Below are positions 10,057 through 21,538 of a DNA stretch of 64,000 bases, piece by piece. Below the pieces are notes generated by a model, which had not been told where the DNA came from, did no database searches, and saw only the letters and a list, made by a program, of their open reading frames with translations. The DNA is from Lunularia cruciata (taxonomy: Eukaryota > Streptophyta > Marchantiopsida > Lunulariales > Lunulariaceae). The position numbers were made by a program, and so were the translations under genes. The stretch spans positions 14,017,001 to 14,081,000 of the forward strand of contig OX419755.1 of the NCBI GenBank assembly GCA_948567375.1, read 5' to 3'. The stretch's first letter is position 1; each line of letters begins with the position of its first letter.

Positions 10057-13045
10057 GTGAGATCGTCTAGAGCGGGTCGTGATACACCATGCCCGGGGTG
10101 TCATCGACGCTTTATCTCGCAAGGGGTAAAGATCCATGTGAGAAAGATGCACAAGGATTATGATTGGACCACATAGGGATGTCCACGTGAGACAAGCGAT
10201 CATATTGATAGCAATGACACTCGGGATTATGCACGCTTCTTCTATATCTTTGTTGATCGTTCTAGGGATACCGATCGAGTCATGGGAGTGGTTAGCTTAT
10301 CAAGCGGGTTGCATTTTGGAGTTATTTGAGACTAGTTTTCCATGTTTAGGTCTATTCCATAGGCTACCCCGCACACTCCACGATGAGGCTAGATATGCTT
10401 TTCGCCTACCATTGGATCGTTTGGCACGTGATCCCTTGGAGTTAGCGTGGTTCCTATTCTTCCTACTCCCTCGATGGTGTCTTCGTTATGCTAGAGTGAG
10501 ACTTGCGAGGCATAGAGAGGTGGCGGCTAGATTTTGTTTATTCCGAGCAGGAGATTGGGCAACCTTTCAAGAGGAGTCTCTTAGGGCTACACAATTTAGG
10601 AGACAGGCATCACCACAGGATACCACAGATTCCACTTGATTACGACAATGTAGGACATTGGGTCAAGCGGGAGAGTTTAGTAGAGGAGCACGAGCGCTAC
10701 ACCCTTTGTCTATAGTGAGTCCTACTGATGAGATCATCTCTTCCCTACGCTCATTGCATCCTATAGTAGTAGAGTGACTACCACTAGAGGTCTGAGATTA
10801 TTAGCCTGAGCAGCCTTTATGTCTTCATAGGTCTCTATTTGCACAAGCATTGTGCACTGCCCCTCGCCTTTTCTCTAGAGGCTTGTCAGGGATGGTTTAT
10901 GAGCGCCTTAGAGATTGCTTCCAAGCAGATGATCATTCTAGAGGTTTTACCGAGTTGTTTCAAGTGGCTGCAGCAGTAGCGAGAGGAGACATTCCTAGGT
11001 TTGTTAGTCGGGTCTTAGGTGCTAGTCGACTTCTTGCAATTGAGAAGGACACAGGAGGCATTAGATCGACTGCTATTGGAGAGATCTTTTTGCATTTGGT
11101 CAGTCGTACCATTGTCCTTCAGCATCATTCTCACTTTTGACAGCACCTTAGTCCACATCAGTTTGGAGTATCTACACCTAGAGGATGTGAGGCTATATCC
11201 CTAGGCATTAGAACACTCCTAGATATCCATCCGGAGTGGGTCATCCTACAGGTGGATGTTGAGAACGCTTTTAATAACGTCTCACGTGCATCCATCTTTA
11301 GAGAGCTTAGGGAGGCTGGTGGATCCTTGGCGAGTCTCATTCCTTTTGTACGGTCTTTTTATGGCTCTCCTGCTTCCTTTTACTACCAGCATGGTGGTTC
11401 ACATGAGGGAGTCACCGTCTTGGATTCAGTTGTTGGTACACGTCAGGGAGATCCTTGGGGGGGGGGGGGGGGGGGGCTCTTATTTGCCATGGCTCACTTT
11501 AGAGCTCACCTATCTACTACTTTGGCCATGCCAGGTTGTGTATTTCCCTCCTTGGCAGATGATACACATATCGTAGGCCTTGTAGATCAGATTAGGCAGG
11601 CCTTTGACTACTTGACTACCGAGCTACATCTAGTAGGCTTGAGAGTCAAGGTGTCAAAGTGTAGGGCATGGTCCCCTTTAGGTATCTCTCCCCACCTTGA
11701 GCTTCCAAAGAGGTGTATCACATCCACAGATGGACTTCGTGTTCTCGGAGTGCCAGTAGGATCGGAGGATTTTGTCACACGCTTCTTAGACGTTGCCCTT
11801 GCAAAGGATGTTTTCCATGTGGATGACCTTCCATTACTAGGAGATCCGCAGGTGGCATTTGGTATACTCTCTTCCAGTATTGCTCGTCGAACATCCTACC
11901 TCATCCGTACAGTTCCCTCCTCACCGTCCTTCCTATCACATTTGAGAGCATTTGATAAGTGGATTATGGGAGTCTTTGGTGATATTATTGGACCAGGGAC
12001 TTTTGAGTGTGTGATAGTGGATTTGGCACGTAGACACACGGCTCTACCAATCTCATGTGGTGGGGTTGGCTTGCTTTCTATGGAGGAGATGGCACCTATA
12101 GCGTTTTTGGGTAGTTGGGCTCTCTCGGCACCCCTACTTTCCTCTCATTTTGTGGTTGCTAATAGGCCGGTTTTGGAGACTTATGTGACAGAGGTGGAGG
12201 GAGGATCCTTTTCTCTCCAAGTGTTATTGAGGCAGACAAGAGATAGTCTATCCCCACGAGCACGAGAGGGTTTTCCACCGTTTGCTTCACTATTGTCAGA
12301 TTGGACTAGAGGTCTACAGTCTTCCTTGATGGAGCGACAATGTGAGCATACGCTATATTCTCTCTTAGTTGACTCGTCCATTCCTCAAGCTACTAGAGCA
12401 CATTTACGCTCTTGCTCTGGCAAGGGTGCAGGCTCGTGGATCCTAGCTCGACCATGCCTTAGGGCTTTCCGACTCGCACCGGCTACTTTCTTTGCAACGA
12501 TGAGGTTTTGCCTAGGTTTGGTCCACCCATCTGCATCTTCACTACTCACTTGTGAGTGTGGTTCTACACTAGATGTTGCGGCGGTCCACATGACATGGTG
12601 TCCTTTTGGAGGACAGAGGATAGCTACCCATGATGCCATTAAAGACATAGTGTTTGCTATGGCGCGAGAGAGTGGAAACTTGGCTTGGAGGGAGTGTTCG
12701 TATGCATTGCAGACAACACGTGTGAGGGCAGACTTATACTTGGTCCAAGATGATCAGGTGACAGTAGCGGATGTCGTGGTCACGGACCCTACGCGGGATA
12801 CAGTTTTGGAGGGAGTGATTACCCATCCTCCTGGATGGGCGGCAAGTGCAGCAATAGGTCGTAAGGTCTCCAAGTATAGGGGCATGCAGCGAGGTCACCT
12901 CTTTGTTCCTCTAGCCTTGGAGTTATATGGAGCAATGGAAACGGCATTTGACACATTTGTTAGGGAGTGCGCGAGAGTTTATCATGTTTGTCGTCAAGGG
13001 GTACCACTATCACTCTCATACTTTGTAGTTTACTTTAGACTTTAG
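10057..13045 (+). pseudogene. LINE polyprotein: C2H2 finger, RT, Cys-His cluster, RLE
   Basis: The finger CPGCHRRFISQGVKIHVRKM plus H (C-x2-C-x11-H-x4-H) at 10090-10152 is the kind of DNA-binding finger found at the N-terminus of R2-clade proteins. A frame break follows at 10160-10640 and stops occur near 10635, 10775-10805 and 11140. RT signatures are visible: RTLLDIHPEWVILQVDVENA, with catalytic Asp in VDVENAFNN (about 11252); GTRQGDP (motif B); and FPSLADDTHIVG (motif C with the Asp pair). The uninterrupted 597-codon tail 11252-13045 ends with CECGS...HMTWCPF (zinc knuckle-like) and RADLYL...VADVVVTDP, which fits a PD-(D/E)XK restriction-like endonuclease. Stops upstream of the RT core make this copy inactive as it stands. 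The long intact tail suggests fairly recent activity. Confidence 0.75.
11457..11476 (+). repeat. Homopolymer run of 20 G
   Basis: Twenty consecutive G lie within RT motif B of the LINE, right after GTRQGDP, and encode W plus six Gly where the family normally has a short Leu-Gly-Gly/Pro step before LLFA. The reading frame is kept. Either a slippage expansion or an assembly artefact. Confidence 0.9.
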
Positions 13046-13259
13046 TTTACTTGTCCATTGCTCTACAGAGGGCAGTGGCTGGTGCAATCCATAGGAGAGC
13101 AATCACATTAGGTGATGTTTCTTCGGATGCTCCAGTTGTGTGTAGACCGTATGACTTGCATAGCTCGGATATCTTAGGTGCGGTAGGGCAGATTTCTCAT
13201 ACAGACTCTATTGGGGCTTAGCCCTATGTTACCTTTTTTGTCTCCCCCTTGTACGACTT

Positions 13260-13631
13260 GATGGGGTCTTCCCATCCTTCTTTTTAGCTACGCGGTTGCC
13301 TTTTTCCCTTTTAGCCTTCTCCTCACCGTTATGGATACTAATCCCAACGATCTCCCAGGCTTCCTGACCAGGACGATGAAGACATCTATCCACATACATG
13401 GCTTTATGGGGACAAGGAAAAGTAGTTAAAACATCTTAGGGTCGACGTATTGTCTTGAATTTAGGCGTGATTTTGAGGAAGCTTGACCATACATTCACCG
13501 GCATTCATCCGAGAAGCGGAACAGGAACACACCGAGCTGCCTTTGGACGAAAACATTGAGCGGAGTTTTATTCCGCGCAAAGGAGAAAAAGGCAACCGCG
13601 TATAAAACACGGAGGATGGGAAGACTCCATC
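13260..13631. repeat. Inverted repeat at the LINE 3' end (46-bp arms)
   Basis: The arm 13260-13305 (GATGGGGTCTTCCCATCC ... ACGCGGTTGCCTTTTT) is matched in reverse complement by 13586-13631 (AAAAAGGCAACCGCG ... GGATGGGAAGACTCCATC) with few mismatches and a loop of about 280 bp. The left arm is the LINE 3' untranslated region, so the right arm is an inverted copy of that tail, or both are parts of a larger foldback. Confidence 0.75.
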
Positions 13632-13639
13632 TAGCCTAC

Positions 13640-14400
13640 TAGCTGAAATAAAATAAGTAATTTACATAAATAATTATAAATATTATATAAGTTGAATTGA
13701 AAATTATGTTTAAATTATTTGATTTTAAAATTTACTATATATTTCACTATATAATATAAATTTTACTATATAATATATAATTTACTATATATTATAATTA
13801 TTTTTATTTCAGTGTTATTTATTAATATAAATATAAATATTATATTAATAAATATTTTTAATTTAATTTTTTAATTGTCAAGAAATGAAAGTACTAGAAG
13901 TAGGAAAGAGACCTTGATAGCATGAGTGTATTTGTGTCATTTACTCTAGGATCAAATTTTAGAAACTTAAAAGTTGGGATATAAATTAAATTTATTATAA
14001 TAAATTAAATTTCATAAAAATAATAAATAAATTCTAATTAAATTCATTAAATTTTATTAAAGTGTAATTTATTGATATCATAATTTTATATAAATTATTT
14101 GTAAATATAATAAAATTATTATAAATATTTCATTATTATATATGATAATGAGAATTTAGGATATAAAAGAAAGTCAAAATGATAAAAAAAATATTTTTTT
14201 TATTTTTTTTTATCAAACAATTTAGATAAACTAATATAATTGTTATTTAATCTTTATTATAAATACTTCTGAAATTTAGAAGAATGAATATAATAAATCA
14301 ATAACTTATATAATTACAATTTTTAAAGGGAAAAAATCTATTTAAAATTCATGAAGTAATCTCACTTTCTAAAAAAATTAAAGCGAAATAAAGGATGCAC
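13640..14400. other. AT-rich spacer
   Basis: Extremely AT-rich with many TATAA/AAATTT runs and no coding frame on either strand. Nothing else is supported. Confidence 0.6.
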
Positions 14401-14518
14401 ACCTCCTTCTTGACTTCTTCCAACATTGCGGCAATCCGAGATCATATTAAGGTTCTCCTTCTTGGGTTACTCCTCTATATGCTCAAACTTCAAGACATCT
14501 TCCTATAATATTTGGGAT

Positions 14519-16010
14519 CTATAGATCAAGAGGAACTATTCTTACCTCGTCATTCTCCAAATCGGAGTAAATGGTAACTACTTCTTCATCTTTTACTCCA
14601 ACTTGGTCCTTGTACCTCCGCTCCATCTCCTTCTTCAACTTTAATCTCCCTAGCTTAGGTTGTAGCTGTCCTACTTCTTGCTCCTGCTCTTGTTGGTTTG
14701 CAGCAATGGAGGCATTCCTTACGTGGACCTCATGAAGTTCTTGGATAAGGTCGTTCAACTTCTTTGCTTCCATTTTGTAAAGGTTGCATATCTTCATGAG
14801 TTCTTCCTTGGCCTTCTTTGTGTACAATTTTGCATGCCTTATCAACATTGTGTAGTCAATTATCTTTGGGCATCCTTCCTTGTAGCAAAGACGAAGGAGC
14901 TCCATTAGTTGTAACATTGATCCAACCAAGTGGATGACAAAGTGTGAATTGTTTCCTTAGCACATTGAAGTCCTTTTAGATGTTGTGGCTCCTTCTCCTC
15001 TAGGCCCAACTACTTCAAACAAAGGAGGTAGTTTCACTTTGGCCCCAATCATGAACTTTGGTTTCTAAAGTTGGCGTAGTGGTGTGTTCTTCATCTTGCA
15101 ATTCAATCTCCACTTGAAGTTGTGCTTGATCAACCCCTAACTCTAGTACATGTGGTTGGGGTTTTGGGCTAGAAGGTGCTCCATGGCAATTAAAGGTTTC
15201 TCTTTTGTCCTCTAAGCAATGTGTTTGTTCTTCGCTTGGCTCCGGATTTTGGCCCATTTGTGCATCTTAAAACATATCTCTTGCTTCTTCTTCTAAGTTT
15301 GCTCCCAATCCTTGGAGCATGAATGATGTCTCTCCCTCTCCCTCTTCTTCTTTGTCTCTTGCTTCTTCATCTAAAGTGATATCCATTACCTAAGCTGTTC
15401 TCCGAGCTTTCTTGGATGGGGTTACAGGCTTTGGTGGGAGATGCTCTCTTCTTCTTGGTCTTTTGTATAGGGCAATCTTCTTCCTTGACCAACACAAACG
15501 TCCCTATCTTTGCAAATTCTGCATCCACTTCCCAATACCCATACCATTGCATGATAGTGATATCATCTTAGGTCACGAGGATAATCAAGGAGGTTGGTCT
15601 TCCCTCAACATTAATTATTCCTCTAGCTTTTAACTTGTCTAGTATCCGCAAAAGTGGTGCGTATATTTTTGTTTGCAACACTTGGCATTGGTTCATGGGG
15701 GTGTCCTTTTCATCCCTTTTTAAAACATCTTTATCATCATTCTTACTTCAATCTAGGCACTAAAGTACCCATTCAGCTGGAAGTGGCTCAAAATTGCTTC
15801 CTCTCTTCCTTCATCAATAAGTTGGAGGTAGAACTGTATTGCAAATGTGCTAGATAAGTTGCTCCTCCTTCTTCTTTAAAGGTCTTTGCTTGTATGTAAA
15901 ACATATTTGCCCAAAGTCATTGGTTCCTCTTTGTACATGTAGTGGAAGAAGACCTCTTGGCTATTTGTAAGGTAGATTGTTTGTTTTCTTGAACAACTTC
16001 ATAACAGCTT
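14519..16010 (-). pseudogene. C-family element, minus-strand copy (gag-like and coiled-coil protein remnants)
   Basis: Read on the minus strand, frames from about 16010 down give VMKLFKKTNN and VFFHYMYKEEPMTLGKYVLH, then an acidic, proline-containing stretch (15552-15015), then a 136-aa frame (14929-14519) with PKIIDYTMLIRHAKLYTKKA and a heptad-like region with KEELMKICNLYKMEAKKLND that should form a coiled coil. The same blocks in the same order occur on the plus strand at 18.9-22.7 kb (TITDLSMLVCHLHKLAQ) and 37.4-40.1 kb (LVMKLFKSKETTYL, FFEYLY, EITDYMTLVKHLHQVM). All three copies are broken by stops and shifts. I do not recognise the family; a capsid-like protein of an LTR element is the most likely identity. 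Confidence 0.5.
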
Positions 16011-16599
16011 CTACAATCACTCTTTGAGCCGGATCCTTATAACTTCCTACTCTCTAGGTATTATTATTCCTCCCCTCTACAAAGGTAGCCTTGATGTCTT
16101 TGGTCAGGTACTTTTTGGCATACTTTGTGATCATGGATTGAGTTGCACTTGCATCAACATCAAGTATTGTCCTCTAGTTTCCTTTGATTCAATTATGAAG
16201 GTTCCCTCTCAAACTTCCTATAGTTCTCTCCTTCTTGCCTTTCATCTCATAGATCAAACCATATCACTCAACTCCTAATTCTAGAGCAAGAAACCCAAAT
16301 GCTCTCTTTGAACTACCGCGCTTCTATAGTAGATGTCCCACTTGTTGAAAATTGGGTTTCTAAGGATGGCTTTGGGAACCTTCCGCATGGGTTTATGGAC
16401 AAATAACAAATTGATTTTCAAGGGAAGATGAGAAACTAAGGTGATTGCAAATAGGCTAAACACTAAGAGCTCCTACACAGGTTGGAAGCCTTAGGCAAGT
16501 TTTGCTCAAGCTTCAAAGCAAATGGTGAATTCTATTCGGAAAAATTGGAAGTTGACAATATCCACTAGGTTTTATGAGCAAAGTCCTTGGCCATTCTTT

Positions 16600-18900
16600 A
16601 GTCATTGGGGGGTGAATAGTGGTTCAACAATCCTTGTCATGCACTTTCAATGATGCTTTTTCCACACATGCAAATTTTCTCCATGAACTATCTTTGTGAC
16701 ATATGCAAGGTCTTTGCCAAATGCTAACAATCTTCCTTAAATGTAAACCATCCTTCTTGAATGCAACAATTTTTTGGTGGAAGTTCTTGGACCAAATGAT
16801 GACATAGTCAAATATGTGTACTATCCTTGACACAATATGTCCTTGGCCAAAGTTCTTCTAGGTTGAGTTGTTTGGTTGCAAATCTTTCTTGGCCAAAGTC
16901 CTTCCTCGAGGAAACTATGTGCAAGGCCAAAGTCCTTCTAGGCCAAAGGTACTCGGGACCACAATTAATCACTTTCAACCAACCTTAAGAGTTGATTCTA
17001 ATTTTGCATTCTTCTTTTAGATGTCCTCAGCTTTGGCCATCTTCCACTTATCACATTTCCCAAGCAAACATAATTCTAGTGACATGAAACTAAGAAACTT
17101 CCTTCTCAACATTGAATTAGACTATCCTATCATTACAAACAAGATTAAAATTAATAAAAAGAGAGAATTTATGAAAATGTGGACACCACACTTTAAGCAT
17201 TGCAAATCTGCTTGCTAAGCCAAAGTGAGTTAGAACTAATATCATAGACAAACTTGATTCTCATATTAAACATTTTCAGTATTTGGATCATATGGACATC
17301 CGCAACCTTGTCTTGTCTATTACCCAACAGACCAAGAAGTTTGATACACTCCAACAAAGCAAGAAATCATTGAGGATGTCCAAAGGGCAAACAAAGCCCA
17401 AGCAGCTCCCAAAGTTCCTCTTGAAGAAGCCAATTACAACATCAAGAAGCCAAAAATCAAACTAAAGGACTCAATCCAAGTGGCACAAACAATGGCACCC
17501 TTTCTCCTACAACAAGATAAGGACCCAATAAATTGTTGAGTAGCATTCATGACATCAAGGATTACATGTATCAGATCTGTGCCAAGAACCTTGTGCAATG
17601 CACCATTTATTGAAAATTTTCTAGGCCTTATTGTAGATAGATTCAATCATAGCTCTGCCAAGAAAGGCACTTTACCTCATAGCACCCTCAACATGCTCTA
17701 TATAACAGAATATAAGGTACACTAGTGTTGAGGGACTAGGGAATTATTAAACAATAAAAAAGAGTGGTTTTATTAGCTATGTTATGGAATCATGTCAAAA
17801 ATTGCTCGATTTATAAGCTAGGTGATGTTATAAACTAGGAGGGGTTTTACTATATATGTTATGTGGATTTATTTGTTAGATAAATAGATACATTTTATAA
17901 TGTCATTTTATTGGATTCAGTTCAATATTTTTCTTTTTACTTTTACTTACTACCAAATTCTACTACAAGTTTCAAGGATCAAGGATACTTCCATGTTTCT
18001 TGCATTCATCTAGGAGGATGTCTAATCATCCCTCTTCAATTATTTGTGGATCAAAAAATCACAAAATTCAATATCATCACTTGATTTTTTTGGACCATAC
18101 GTGTATAAGTCTGCCCTAACTTGTGTCCTTTACCATACATACTAATATTCACTCCAAGTGAAATATCTATATCAGCAACTTCCTTGATTGGGGTTTATTG
18201 GACTTTTGCATTTATCCATAATATCATATTGAGGATAGATTGTGGATCCAAAATCCTTGTGCTGTTTTGATATGCTAAATAAGGTTTTCATAACGTATAT
18301 ATATGAATCTGTTCTCAAAGAATTTAAATAAATTCTCATACAATTCTCAATTATAGATTTTCACAAAACATTCATACATGTTGTGTTATTAGGCAAAGCC
18401 TCCAAGCAATGCATGTTGAAAGTCATGCTCTTTGCTTCAATGCACCGCCAAAAAAACATTACTACTTGTTTCACACCGGATGTCTTGAATGTTACCAATT
18501 ATTGCAACCTTTCACCAATCATTGCAATGGCCAAAGGATGAACCAATTTCTTGGGACTATAAAATGACATTCCCACCACAAGAGAAAGGATTTGTTTTAC
18601 TTTTACAATGTCACTTTTCATAGTTAGTCATGCCAAGAGCTCTTCAATGCCTGCACAAGATCCACTTTTGTCATCATAGTGAGAAACACTCAAGGGTTTT
18701 TGTAAGATGGTATTGGGGAGAAAGTAGATTCTAACACCAAATAATCAACAATGGTAGCATGTATCAGGAAGGTGAAGGACAAGGCAAGATGAGAGAAACC
18801 TGAAGAGATTGTTTGCAAATCCCCCAAATTTTACAAGTGGGGCTTATATTGCAGATCAGATTACATACTAAGTAGGAAACTAGAATCTTGTTGTGGGATT
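16600..18900. other. Degenerate repeat DNA, no gene supported
   Basis: 16760-16960 repeats TTGGCCAAAGT(C/T)CTTC four times, a motif that also marks 36780-36850 and 40995-41090 and may be part of the C-family terminal repeats. 17280-17700 (plus) has coiled-coil-like broken frames. 17700-18300 is AT-rich. No intact coding region is visible. Confidence 0.45.
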
Positions 18901-20415
18901 GGAGTTTTTCAAATATCCGTACTAGAGGAAATCAAGGACACAAGCGATAGAACCGGTGACAAAATCCTGTTTTGTGGACAAAAGACCACTAGCAAAGAGT
19001 GCTAGGAGAGGAGTGCTTCTTGTTTGGCCAAATATACATAGCTATCCTCATGGCCGCCCAAGTAAGAGTTTGAAAGCCATAATGGAAGACTCATTTGATG
19101 GTGGGAAGTCAACAAAAGGGTACAAGATAGAGAATCTCAAGGATTCTACCTAACAAGTCATCACCAAAACAATAATGAAGTTATTCAAGTCAAAATGAAT
19201 GGCCTATGTAAACCTGAATCAAAAAACTTCCTCTAGCTTGTACAAAAATAACAGCCTATAAGCTAGGCCAAGATGTTCAAAGAACTAGTTATTGAACTAT
19301 TGGAAGATATGGCTGAAAGTACACCTACAATTATTGCCCATCATTCTTCACTTCTACATTTGAATGAACCTCTTGATGGCGGAAGAGAAGGAGAAATATC
19401 CAATTTACTTTCACCATCTAGACCTACTTAAAGAAATCATAAAATATCATGAAGCAGATGGCAGGTTTACTTGTACAAAGAATTTTATGCTAGTGGGAGA
19501 AAATTAAAATACATAACTATTTGTAGTAAGGTGCCAAGTTCAAGATCCAAGGTTCAAGTTTCAAAAAGTTGAAAATGATCCCAAGCAAAAGAGACATCCT
19601 CAAAAGGAAATGGAACCAAAGGAGAAAATGAGAGCCACAAAGAAAAATAAATTATATTGTAGACAAAGCAGGCCATTTTGGAGCACAAACTATATTTGAT
19701 CAGGGAATAGTTGCTTCAAAATAGAATATGACATCAGATAATGATAACTCTTTCACTTGTATTTTTTCATCAAGGATGGATAATGAGGTGAAAGTTGGAG
19801 ATTTGAGTGAAAAAGCACATCTGTTCCAAACAACAGATGATTTGGAGATGGAAGTATCTCCACAAAAGGGGAAGACAAAAATGGAAGAGGAGGAGGATAT
19901 CCCTATTTCAAAATTGAGGAAATCATCAAGAAACCCAACCACAACCTTTGGTGAATCTTCTCTCTTCAAACCAATGAAATGGTCAATGGAAGCATTCAAT
20001 ATCACTGATCTTATTTGAGGCACCAACAACAATGAGGCTAGATCATCCCAACAAAGTCCTATTGAGCAAGAATGCCATCAGCCACCGCCCACCAAAGATG
20101 AGCTGTGGAAAATCAAGGACAAAGATTCTACAAGAGGTAAACTATAGGACAAGAGAGAAGATAAAAGTGTGGCTAACAAAGAGATGCCACATCCCACAAA
20201 GAGATGGAGAATGATCCTAAGGATCAGCCAATGGGCCAACGTCTAAGAAATGACAAACAAATGAGGACCATTGTAATACCATTAGCTAGACAAATTAGCT
20301 GCAAGTGAAAATCGGCTTGGTAACATTTTTAGAGATTATATGATGATCTAAGCATGATGATCTAAGTAGATCAGATTGAGGAGTCACCAAAAGAAGACTT
20401 CCACTAATAGGGTAG

Positions 20416-21171
20416 TGTAATACCAAAAGCTAGCCATATGATCTAGATGTGAAATTTGGTTTGGTAACATCTAGAATGATGTTATATAGGATGGACAAAA
20501 TAGATCAGATAGGAGTAGCTCCAAAAGAGTATTTCTACTAATATAAAAGAAACCAAAATAGACTTGAAAACCTTAGAACCAGCACCTAGACTTATGATTT
20601 AAAGGTGAGAATTGGTTTAGTAACATTGGAAGGATGTTACAAATGATGGAATAAATAGATCAGAAAGAGGTATCACCAAAAGGGAACTTCTACTAATGGA
20701 GTAGGAACCAAAATATACCTGAAATCCTTGAAGGCAATTTTGGAGGCCTAAACGAATGAATTAGGCCTTGAAAATGTGCAGATACCCCCCTCCCAAATAA
20801 AGAAAAGGCTGGCCTTCCCTTCCCTTGGTTTTTCTCCTTGAGAGCTTTCCAATGATACCTCACATGCATGATTTTAAGATTCCTACAAGAAGATTCTCTA
20901 AAAGATTCCCTTTGGTCAAAGCTTGTTTGACCAACCAGATAGGACCAAGACCGACATGTCACCCATCCAAGTAAGTAATCCAAGGGTGGATATTGCTGAC
21001 ATGCCAACTATGTATGTGCCTAATCCTATGGTGGGGCTTCCTTGGAGGAGATCCTCTTTGCCTATATAATAAAGAGAAGGCGCTCCTTTGGGGCATCGGT
21101 CATTTGAGTGTGAAATTGTGTGTTTCTCATGGTGTATTTCTCTTCAGGTCTCCTATCCTCGGAGTATTACA
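20416..21171 (+). mobile_element. Solo LTR2, inner copy, with perfect 5-bp TSD
   Basis: It begins TGTAATACCAAAAGC and ends GGAGTATTACA, 756 bp, flanked by GGTAG at 20411-20415 and 21172-21176. The termini TGTAATAC and GTATTACA are exact inverse complements over 8 bp. The left part holds related units of about 140-160 bp, each containing a TTGGTTT(A/G)GTAACAT-like core and a CCAAAAG...CTACTAAT-like end. 20914-20932 carries GGTCAA and TTGACC, an inverted pair of W-box cores. Confidence 0.88.
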
Positions 21172-21538
21172 GGTAGAGGCCAAAAACATATAAAAAACTT
21201 AGAGCCAATTTTGGAGGCCTAAACAAATGGATTAGATCTAAGAAAAAAAAAGGAATCTTACCCTCCCTCCAAGAGAAAAGGCAATCTCCTCCCCAATAGT
21301 TTTTCTTGTTGTGATCTTTCCAACAGTACCTCTTCCATGCTATTCCAAGCTTCTAATATAAATATTCCCTAAAGATTCTCTTTGGTCAAACTTGTTTGAA
21401 AAACCAAATAGGACAAGGATCAACATGTCACCAATTCATACATCTAATCTAAGATTGTAGCTCATTGATATGTCACCAATCCATATGTCTAATCTGAAGG
21501 TGTTGCTCCTTAGAGGGGTTCCTCTTCGCTATATAATC

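Larger units (their letters stand above)
9958..13320 (+). mobile_element. R2-like (restriction-like-endonuclease type) LINE, degenerate
   Basis: A non-LTR retrotransposon in the order N-terminal zinc finger (10090-10152), thumb-less spacer, reverse transcriptase (about 10980-12000), C-terminal region with a Cys/His cluster and an apparent restriction-like endonuclease (about 12540-12960), then a 3' untranslated region to about 13320. The 5' end is not defined; 9600-9950 is AT-rich. There is no apurinic endonuclease domain upstream of the RT, unlike ordinary plant L1/RTE LINEs. A second, 3'-only copy lies at 291-570. No target-site duplication or poly(A) tail could be recognised, which would fit a site-specific or tail-less family, or simply decay. 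Confidence 0.75.

Noticed and set aside
12181-12648. Minus-strand frames in the LINE
   Set aside because: Both lie inside the uninterrupted 597-codon LINE frame and have no motifs.
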